In this document: positions 6,959 to 11,115 of the stretch, piece by piece
How the letters are laid out: each line of letters starts with the position of its first letter
How positions within the stretch are numbered: the stretch's first letter is position 1
Source of the DNA: Actinomycetales bacterium
GTDB taxonomy: Bacteria; Actinomycetota; Actinomycetes; Actinomycetales; Actinomycetaceae
Assembly (NCBI GenBank): GCA_022838965.1
Contig: JALHDK010000050.1
Location: 1 to 11,115 of the forward strand
Direction of reading: 5' to 3'
DNA: 11,115 bases
Notes under the pieces: generated by a model
The model's database searches: none
Seen by the model: the letters and a program-made list of their open reading frames with translations, nothing else
Told to the model about the DNA's origin: nothing
Made by a program: the position numbers and the translations under genes

Positions 6959-6999
6959 TACGATCAGGGCAGCGCTCGTGCCGCCCATCGATCGAAAGG
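6959..6999 (+). promoter_or_regulatory. Candidate -10 and ribosome site of the DUF937 gene
   Basis: TACGAT (6959-6964) fits TANNNT and would start transcription near 6971. The ribosome site GAAAGG (6994-6999) sits six bases before the ATG at 7006. So this gene appears to have a normal leader of about 35 bases, unlike the leaderless YhhN-like gene before it. Confidence 0.4.
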
Positions 7000-7005
7000 C
7001 CCTCC

Positions 7006-7758
7006 ATGTCCGACTACTCCGAAATCCTCGCCGCCCTTCCGCTCGAGGACATCGCCCACCAGCTCGGCACCGACCCGGAGACCGCCCGGTCAGCCGTCAG
7101 CACCGCCCTCCCCGCCCTGCTCGGCGGCCTGCGGGCAAATGCCGCCGATCCGGCTGGCGCCGCCTCGCTCACCCACGCCCTCGCCCAGCATCCGCCGGCA
7201 CTGGTGGAGGGGGGCGTCAGCCTCGCGGATGTCGACACCCGCGACGGCGAGAAGATCGTCCACAACATCTTCGGCGCCAACGCCCCGCAGGTGGTGGATC
7301 GCCTCGGAGCCTCCCAGGGAGTGGGCGGCGGCATGTTCGAGAAGCTCCTGCCGATCCTCGCCCCGATCGTCCTTGCCTGGCTCACGAAGCGCATGACCGG
7401 TGGCGGCACCTCCTCCGGTGCGGCGCCGGGCGGCGGGTCCGGTGGCGGGCTGGGCGACCTGCTCGGCGGGATCCTCGGCGGAGGTTCGTCCGCCGCGACC
7501 CCGCGGCAGGCGCCGTCGGGCGAGCGCCCGGGACGGGCGGCGCCGACGGACCGGACGACGCCGTCGGACCGGACGACGGCACCGCCCGCCGGCGTCGACA
7601 TCACGGACATCCTCAACGACATGCTCGGCGGGCCGTCGCGCGGGACCCCGGGGACGCCGTCGCCGCGCACCGCACCGTCGGCGGGTGGCGGCGCAGGCGG
7701 CATCGAGGACCTGCTGGGCGGCCTCCTCGGCGGACTGCTGGGCGGTGGCAAGCGCTGA
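7006..7758 (+). CDS. DUF937 domain protein with C-terminal Gly/Leu-rich repeats
   Basis: Protein of 250 residues with no known enzymatic motif and no signal peptide. Residues 1 to about 127 match the DUF937 layout: an N-terminal helical part (MSDYSEILAALPLEDIA), ALPALLGGLRANA around 34-46, and GEKIVHNIFGANAPQVV around 81-97, then a helix LLPILAPIVLAWLTKRM at 114-130. From 131 on it is low-complexity Gly/Ser/Pro/Thr linker broken by three related short blocks: GLGDLLGGILGGG (148-160), DITDILNDMLGG (198-209) and GIEDLLGGLLGGLLGGG (232-248). These look like short amphipathic helices. The linker also contains an 18-base tandem repeat (see 7548-7578). The ATG at 7006 is chosen for its ribosome site GAAAGG; the longer open frame upstream is antisense-free but runs through the YhhN-like gene. 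The role of the family is unknown. Confidence 0.85.
   Translation: MSDYSEILAALPLEDIAHQLGTDPETARSAVSTALPALLGGLRANAADPAGAASLTHALAQHPPALVEGGVSLADVDTRDGEKIVHNIFGANAPQVVDRLGASQGVGGGMFEKLLPILAPIVLAWLTKRMTGGGTSSGAAPGGGSGGGLGDLLGGILGGGSSAATPRQAPSGERPGRAAPTDRTTPSDRTTAPPAGVDITDILNDMLGGPSRGTPGTPSPRTAPSAGGGAGGIEDLLGGLLGGLLGGGKR
7548..7578 (+). repeat. 18-base-period tandem repeat inside the DUF937 linker
   Basis: The 13-mer GGACCGGACGACG occurs at 7548-7560 and again at 7566-7578, exactly 18 bases apart, so it encodes a repeated six-residue unit (DRTTPS then DRTT). Copy number of such in-frame repeats can vary between strains. Confidence 0.7.
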
Positions 7759-7768
7759 GACCTCACTG

Positions 7769-7786
7769 CTGCGGCGTGATCCGCAG
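7769..7786. terminator. Hairpin between converging DUF937 and ChrA-like genes
   Basis: CTGCGG (7769-7774) pairs with CCGCAG (7781-7786) around a six-base loop in the 48-base gap between two converging stop codons. This position suits a bidirectional terminator, but there is no T-tract on either side. Confidence 0.45.
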
Positions 7787-7806
7787 TCCGTGGCCCGGGT
7801 CCGGCG

Positions 7807-9117
7807 TCAACCGCGCAGACCCAACCCCGCCAGCGTGAGCGCCCCGACGGCGCCGATCCACACCACGTCCGGCAGTCGGACGCGCGGATGGAGCCACAGC
7901 AGCGCCGCCACCAGCACGGTGAACACCCACGCCATCGGCGTGGGTGCGATGCCGGCACGCCCGCCGACGGCGACCGCCGCCAGGGTCATCGAGAACGCGG
8001 TGGTGACGAGGAGACCGCAGATCACGGGCACCACCCAGCGCTGCAGCCGGCGGATGTAGCCCGCGCCGGCGATCCGCTCCTGCCCACCCGTCACGACCAT
8101 CGCGACGGCCCCCGAGACGCCCGCAGCCACCACCAGCCCGCCCAGCGCCAGGACCACGGCCGCCGGGAGCGACACGTTCGCCATCCCGTGGTGGAAGGCC
8201 ACCGCGGCGGCGAGCTTGGTGATGAGCGGTCCGGGAGTGGCGTTGGCCACGGGGACCAGCTGGGAGTAGAAGACGTCAGCCTCGACCCACGACCCGACGA
8301 AGAAGCCGTCCGCCACGGCGATGTAGGCCGGGCCTCCGCCGAACGTCGCCAGCATCGACAGGGCGATCAGCCCCATGAGGGCGCCCCCCGGCGCGCCCGC
8401 AACCGCGGCGCTGAGGGCGACGGTCGCCAGCGTGACCACGGTGAACGCGGCGCCGGCGCGCAGGTAGCGGCGGATCCGTTCATGATCGACCTCTCGCGGG
8501 GCGTGGGGGAGCGGCGTGGGGCGGCGGACGGCGGTGCCGATGGCGATGAGGAACAGGGCACCCACGATCACCTCGAGCGATCCGACGGCGGGCAGCCGGG
8601 GTTCGATCCCCCGCCCGACGAGGTGACCGAGCGTGACGAGGGCGGGATTCGCCCCGGTCAGGGCGAACACCGTGAGGGTGACCGCGACGACGCCCGTCCG
8701 CGCGGCCCCGGCCGTGCGCCACACCCTGGCGACGTACTCGATGAGCAGCAGCACGATGTACGCCGAGATCCCCACCCCCGCGTACTCCACCCACCGGAGG
8801 GCGTCCGCCCGCAGCACCCCGAACCAGCCGATGATCGCCACCGCCAGCAGGGTGCCGGGCAGACCGGCCGCCACGGCCGAGAGGATCGCCCCGGCGGTCC
8901 CGGCGACGTCGAACCCGCTGAGGGCGGCCAGCTTGGTCGGCAGCCCGCCGGGCGTGACGTTCGCGATGACGGTGTGGCGCAGGAAGGTGTCCTCGTCGAG
9001 GACCTTCCGGTTCTGGACCAGCTCCTTCTCGAACACCGGGATCATGGCGCTCCCCCCGCCGAAGCCGATCATGCCCAGCTTCAGCATCGATCCGAGCTGC
9101 CGGGCGAGGGGGTGCAC
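7807..9117 (-). CDS. chrA: Chromate transporter family protein (ChrA-like, two CHR domains)
   Basis: Membrane transporter of 436 residues with two homologous CHR halves. The first half has GFGGGSAMIPV (18-28) and IANVTPGGLPTKLAALSGF (51-69); the second has TFGGGPAYIAV (258-268) and VANATPGPLITKLAAAVAF (290-308). This clear internal duplication defines long-chain ChrA proteins, which export chromate by proton exchange in characterised cases. The N-half reads FGGG-S and TPGG where well-studied ChrA proteins carry an FGGP-type motif, so chromate as substrate is not assured. A hydrophilic loop at about 197-220 separates the halves. The start is GTG at 9117-9115, where residues MHPLARQLGS begin; no ribosome site is present and a -10-like TAAGCT lies six bases upstream. 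No chrB regulator or other resistance gene is adjacent. It is divergent from the dehydrogenase gene. Confidence 0.9.
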   Translation of the reverse strand: MHPLARQLGSMLKLGMIGFGGGSAMIPVFEKELVQNRKVLDEDTFLRHTVIANVTPGGLPTKLAALSGFDVAGTAGAILSAVAAGLPGTLLAVAIIGWFGVLRADALRWVEYAGVGISAYIVLLLIEYVARVWRTAGAARTGVVAVTLTVFALTGANPALVTLGHLVGRGIEPRLPAVGSLEVIVGALFLIAIGTAVRRPTPLPHAPREVDHERIRRYLRAGAAFTVVTLATVALSAAVAGAPGGALMGLIALSMLATFGGGPAYIAVADGFFVGSWVEADVFYSQLVPVANATPGPLITKLAAAVAFHHGMANVSLPAAVVLALGGLVVAAGVSGAVAMVVTGGQERIAGAGYIRRLQRWVVPVICGLLVTTAFSMTLAAVAVGGRAGIAPTPMAWVFTVLVAALLWLHPRVRLPDVVWIGAVGALTLAGLGLRG

Positions 9118-9129
9118 CCGCCCAGCTTA
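9115..9129 (-). promoter_or_regulatory. Candidate -10 (TAAGCT) with leaderless GTG start of the ChrA-like gene
   Basis: On the minus strand TAAGCT (9129-9124) fits TANNNT, followed by six bases and the GTG start codon (9117-9115). The predicted transcription start is therefore the first base of the start codon. No ribosome site is seen upstream. The geometry is identical to 6188-6202. Confidence 0.5.
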
Positions 9130-9247
9130 GGCGAGGCCGGTCGCCGGGCGACCCCGCCGCGACCTCCGGCTGCGAACCGCACCGACGCATGGTTGGCTGG
9201 GAGTGAGCCGTCCCACACCCCGGGCGCCGTCCAGAGAGTCAGGAGCC

Positions 9248-10525
9248 ATGACCACCACCCTCAGTCGCCCCGACGCCGAGGCCAGCCTCACCCCGCTCGA
9301 GGAGGCCCGCGCCCAGCTCCGCGACGCCGTCGACTTCCTCGGACTTCCCGAGGGCAAGTACCAGGTGCTCGCCCACGCGCGCCGCGAGATGACGGTCGGC
9401 GTGCCGTTGCGGCGCGACGACGGCGATCTCGAGCTGCTCATCGGCCACCGGGTGCAGCACGACTTCTCCCGCGGGCCGGCGAAGGGCGGGATCCGCTACA
9501 GCCCCACCGTGGACCTCGACGAGGTGCGCGCGCTCGCCATGTGGATGACGTGGAAGTGCGCGCTCCTGGACGTCCCCTACGGTGGCGCCAAGGGCGGCGT
9601 GCGGATCGACCCGCGCGGCTACTCCCCCGGCGAACTGGAGCGTGTCACGCGGCGCTACACCTCCGAGCTCATGCCGATCCTCGGGCCGGAGAAGGACATC
9701 CCCGCCCCGGATCTCGGGACCGACGAGCAGACCATGGCCTGGATGATGGACACCTACTCGGTGGGCGTGGGTCACACGGTGCCCGCGGTCGTCACCGGCA
9801 AGCCCATCTCCCTGGGCGGCTCGCTCGGCCGCCGCGAGTCCACGTCCCGCGGAGTCGTCCACGTGGCCCTCGCCGCGCTCGAGTCGCGGGGGCACCGTCC
9901 CATCCGCTCCACCGCCGCTGTCCAGGGCTTCGGCAAGGTGGGCCGCGGAGCGGCGCGATTCCTCCACGATGCCGACGTCACGGTCCAGGCGGTCTCCGAC
10001 ATGTACGGGGCCCTGTACAACCCGGCCGGCATCGACATCCCCCGGCTGGAGGCGCACGTCGACCGCACCGGCTCCGTCGTCGACTACGAGGGCGCCGAGC
10101 CGCTGGAACGTGACCACCTCCTCGAACTCGACGTCGACCTCCTCATCCCCGCCGCGCTGGAAGGTGTGCTGACCAGCGAGAACGCTCCGCGCGTGCAGGC
10201 GAAGGTGATCGTGGAGGGCGCGAACGGGCCCACCTCGTCGTCCGCGGACCGCATCTTCGCGGACCGGGACATCCTCGTGGTGCCCGACATCCTCGCGAAC
10301 GCCGGCGGGGTGATCGTGTCCTACTTCGAGTGGGTGCAGGGCAACCAGGCCTACTGGTGGACGGCGCAGGAGGTGGAGGAGCGGCTCCGCACCCGGATGC
10401 TCGGCTCCTGGGAGGCCGTCACCGCGTACGCGAGGGAGCACGAGCTGTCACTCCGTTCGGCGGCCACGATCATGGCGGTCGAGCGGGTGGCACTGGCGCA
10501 CCGCCAGCGGGGCCTCTACCCGTGA
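9248..10525 (+). CDS. Glu/Leu/Phe/Val dehydrogenase family protein (probable glutamate dehydrogenase)
   Basis: NAD(P)-dependent oxidative deaminase, most likely interconverting glutamate with 2-oxoglutarate and ammonia in the cytoplasm. The 425-residue length is typical of hexameric enzymes. The substrate domain shows GPAKGGIRY with K79, MTWKCALLDVPYGGAKGG at 100-117 with K103 and the catalytic-motif lysine K115, and PAPDLGT at 152-158 with the catalytic aspartate D155. The Rossmann fold shows GFGKVG at 227-232, with acidic D251 at the end of the following strand, which hints at NAD rather than NADP. IVEGANGPTS (321-330) and DILANAGGVIVSYFEW (347-362) complete the signature. The ATG at 9248 follows AGGAG by two bases; an in-frame GTG at 9203 would add 15 residues and is less likely. 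Specificity for glutamate over branched-chain amino acids is inferred, not shown. No other nitrogen-assimilation gene is adjacent. Confidence 0.92.
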   Translation: MTTTLSRPDAEASLTPLEEARAQLRDAVDFLGLPEGKYQVLAHARREMTVGVPLRRDDGDLELLIGHRVQHDFSRGPAKGGIRYSPTVDLDEVRALAMWMTWKCALLDVPYGGAKGGVRIDPRGYSPGELERVTRRYTSELMPILGPEKDIPAPDLGTDEQTMAWMMDTYSVGVGHTVPAVVTGKPISLGGSLGRRESTSRGVVHVALAALESRGHRPIRSTAAVQGFGKVGRGAARFLHDADVTVQAVSDMYGALYNPAGIDIPRLEAHVDRTGSVVDYEGAEPLERDHLLELDVDLLIPAALEGVLTSENAPRVQAKVIVEGANGPTSSSADRIFADRDILVVPDILANAGGVIVSYFEWVQGNQAYWWTAQEVEERLRTRMLGSWEAVTAYAREHELSLRSAATIMAVERVALAHRQRGLYP

Positions 10526-10528
10526 GCC

Positions 10529-10551
10529 GGTGCGCGGGCGATCCGCGCACC
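10529..10551 (+). terminator. Strong hairpin after the dehydrogenase gene
   Basis: GGTGCGCGG (10529-10537) pairs perfectly with CCGCGCACC (10543-10551), a 9-bp stem with five-base loop, beginning three bases after the stop codon. It is the best terminator candidate in the window, although no T-run follows. It still has the composition of the upstream GC-rich genome, so it bounds the lineage break from the left. Confidence 0.65.
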
Positions 10552-10575
10552 CCTCGCGCCGGCGTGCCGGCGTCA
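10552..10575. other. Probable junction between two unrelated genomes
   Basis: To the left, sequence is extremely GC-rich with actinobacterial genes. To the right, GC is visibly lower, AT-ending codons appear (TTC GGC AAT ACG, CAT TAT CCG), and both genes look alphaproteobacterial. The right-hand small gene stops abruptly at a TGA (10575-10573) inside this interval. No inverted repeat, target-site duplication, integrase or tRNA marks the boundary, which favours an artefactual join over transfer. The precise base cannot be fixed by eye. Confidence 0.5.
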
Positions 10576-10785
10576 GCGCGCGGTCAGGCGCCGTCCATCC
10601 GAGAACAGGGCGCGGTAACGGCCGTCACGGTCGAACCAGTGCTTGACCCAATCGCCGTCCGGATAATGGGAAACGACCGTATTGCCGAAAGCCGCCTGCA
10701 TGGCGTCGACGTTTCCGCCGCTGCCTGAGGCTGACGCGCTCGCAGGCGCGGCCAACATCAGCGTGATCAGCACGGCTGCGCGCAT
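10573..10785 (-). CDS. Small secreted hypothetical protein, probably truncated at its C-terminus
   Basis: Open frame of 70 residues starting at an ATG with GAGAGGGA upstream. Residues 1 to about 19 form a Sec signal peptide (MRAAVLITLMLAAPASASA). The mature part contains DAMQAAFGNTVVSHYPDG and WVKHWFDRDGRYRALFSDGRRL, a pattern I associate with small exported proteins of alphaproteobacteria that usually continue well beyond this point. Here the frame ends right after RLTAR, at the suspected junction, so the visible protein is probably only the N-terminal half of a longer one. Function is unknown. Codon choice differs from every gene to the left. It is divergent from the RNA helicase. Real coding is likely from the signal peptide, ribosome site and codon pattern, but I cannot confirm homologues. 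Confidence 0.55.
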   Translation of the reverse strand: MRAAVLITLMLAAPASASASGSGGNVDAMQAAFGNTVVSHYPDGDWVKHWFDRDGRYRALFSDGRRLTAR

Positions 10786-10857
10786 CCGGTCCCTCTCCCA
10801 ATCGTCTTTGCAGTCCCCAGGCGGACCATACAGGCCGAAACGCCGTTGCCAAGCGGC

Positions 10858-10906
10858 CCGTTCCGAACGGAAATACTTGACTGAGGCGTAGGGCTTTCTC
10901 TATACG
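10858..10906 (+). promoter_or_regulatory. Sigma70-type promoter with an upstream palindrome, for the RNA helicase gene
   Basis: TTGACT (10877-10882) and TATACG (10901-10906) are separated by 18 bases (17 if CTATAC is taken), a good -35/-10 pair. Transcription from about 10913 would give a leader of roughly 105 bases before the helicase ATG. Just upstream is a perfect inverted repeat, CCGTTC-C-GAACGG (10858-10870), which could be an operator for this promoter or for the divergent small gene. Confidence 0.55.
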
Positions 10907-10939
10907 GCCGCAGGCTCGGAACAGGACTGGCGATGCGCG

Positions 10940-10993
10940 CCGCCCGCTCGCCCAAGAGGGGCGGTTCCGTCAGCTGAAGGCGTTTGCGAACGC
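10940..10993 (+). promoter_or_regulatory. Structured 5' leader of the RNA helicase gene
   Basis: Two possible hairpins lie in the leader: CCGCCC (10940-10945) with GGGCGG (10959-10964), and GCGTT (10980-10984) with AACGC (10989-10993) around TGCG. Neither has a T-tract, so they are not obvious terminators. Long structured leaders are common on cold-induced RNA helicase genes, which is only a suggestion here. Confidence 0.3.
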
Positions 10994-11017
10994 TATCCTC
11001 CGTCCCTTCAGGACTGC

Positions 11018-11115
11018 ATGACTGAGTTTTCCAAGCTGGGCCTTTCGCCCACGACCCTGCAAGCGGTCGCCGATACCGGCTATACGACCGCCACCCCCAT
11101 TCAGGAACAGGCCAT
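11018..11115 (+). CDS. DEAD-box RNA helicase (RhlE-like), 5' end only
   Basis: Only 32 complete codons are inside the window and the frame stays open to the right edge. They contain the DEAD-box Q motif: an upstream aromatic F4, then GY at 21-22, and TPIQ at 26-29 followed by QA, which recognises the adenine of ATP. The N-terminus MTEFSKLGLSP closely resembles RhlE-type helicases of alphaproteobacteria, especially Caulobacterales as I remember them. Such enzymes unwind short RNA duplexes and act in ribosome assembly, RNA decay or cold adaptation. The ATG has CAGGA four bases upstream. Motifs I (GKT), II (DEAD) and later ones lie beyond the window, so the family call rests on the Q motif and start alone. 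Confidence 0.8.
   Translation, partial: MTEFSKLGLSPTTLQAVADTGYTTATPIQEQA

Noticed and set aside
5225..6988. Minus-strand open frame of 587 codons
   Set aside because: Shadow of the AspT-type and YhhN-like genes, with no recognisable motif and shadow-type composition.
9203..9247. GTG at 9203 as the dehydrogenase start
   Set aside because: It would add a Pro/Arg-rich stretch outside the family's usual N-terminus, and the ATG at 9248 has an AGGAG site. No -10 hexamer sits six bases before this GTG, unlike the leaderless cases.
7888..10113. Plus-strand open frame of 741 codons
   Set aside because: Antisense to the ChrA-like gene and then out of frame with the dehydrogenase; the translation is Arg/Gly/Pro/His-rich with no domain.
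10552..10575. Site-specific insertion or prophage/island boundary at the lineage break
   Set aside because: No tRNA end, integrase, direct repeat pair or transposon end is visible on either side within the window.

Overview
About 95% of this window (positions 1 to roughly 10,550) is very GC-rich DNA with almost every third codon position G or C, densely packed genes, frequent GTG starts and -10-like hexamers lying exactly one leader-length before GTG codons. With the gene content (FadD-type ligase, Tat-secreted dye-decolorising peroxidase, PCuAC lipoprotein, DUF937 protein, two-domain CHR transporter) this suggests a high-GC actinobacterium. Mycobacteriales such as Dietzia or a relative would fit, but the genus is a guess. 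The last ~540 bases look different: lower GC, looser codon choice, a clear TTGACT/TATACG promoter, and the start of a DEAD-box RNA helicase whose N-terminus reads like alphaproteobacterial (Caulobacterales-like) RhlE proteins. I think a foreign-lineage junction lies close to 10,552-10,575, most simply an assembly or contamination chimera.

Layout. 1-506 (-): 3-methyladenine DNA glycosylase, C-terminus cut by the window edge. 627-2435 (+): FadD-like acyl-CoA ligase. 2475-4462 (-): a three-gene operon read leftwards, PCuAC copper-binding lipoprotein, then Tat-dependent A-type DyP heme peroxidase (overlapping by one base), then a small YgaP-like/DUF2892 membrane protein. 4596-6158 (+): AspT/YidE-type transporter with two RCK_C domains. 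6200-6919 (+): YhhN-like membrane protein, probably on a leaderless mRNA. 7006-7758 (+): DUF937 protein with Gly/Leu-rich repeats. 7807-9117 (-): ChrA-like transporter, probably leaderless. 9248-10525 (+): Glu/Leu/Phe/Val dehydrogenase family enzyme followed by a strong hairpin. 10573-10785 (-): small secreted protein, probably truncated at the junction. 11018-11115 (+): start of the RNA helicase.

How the genes work together. The only clear functional module is the PCuAC-DyP-DUF2892 operon. It pairs a periplasmic or extracytoplasmic copper-binding protein with a secreted heme peroxidase and recalls the copper-trafficking/DtpA linkage known from Streptomyces. The other genes look like independent housekeeping or accessory units: base-excision repair, fatty-acid activation, anion or dicarboxylate transport, and amino-acid nitrogen metabolism. 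I see no tRNA, rRNA, CRISPR array, insertion sequence, integrase, toxin-antitoxin pair or defence system. I did not find a convincing new multi-gene system. The best leads are the junction, the copper/peroxidase operon and the repeated leaderless-GTG promoter geometry.
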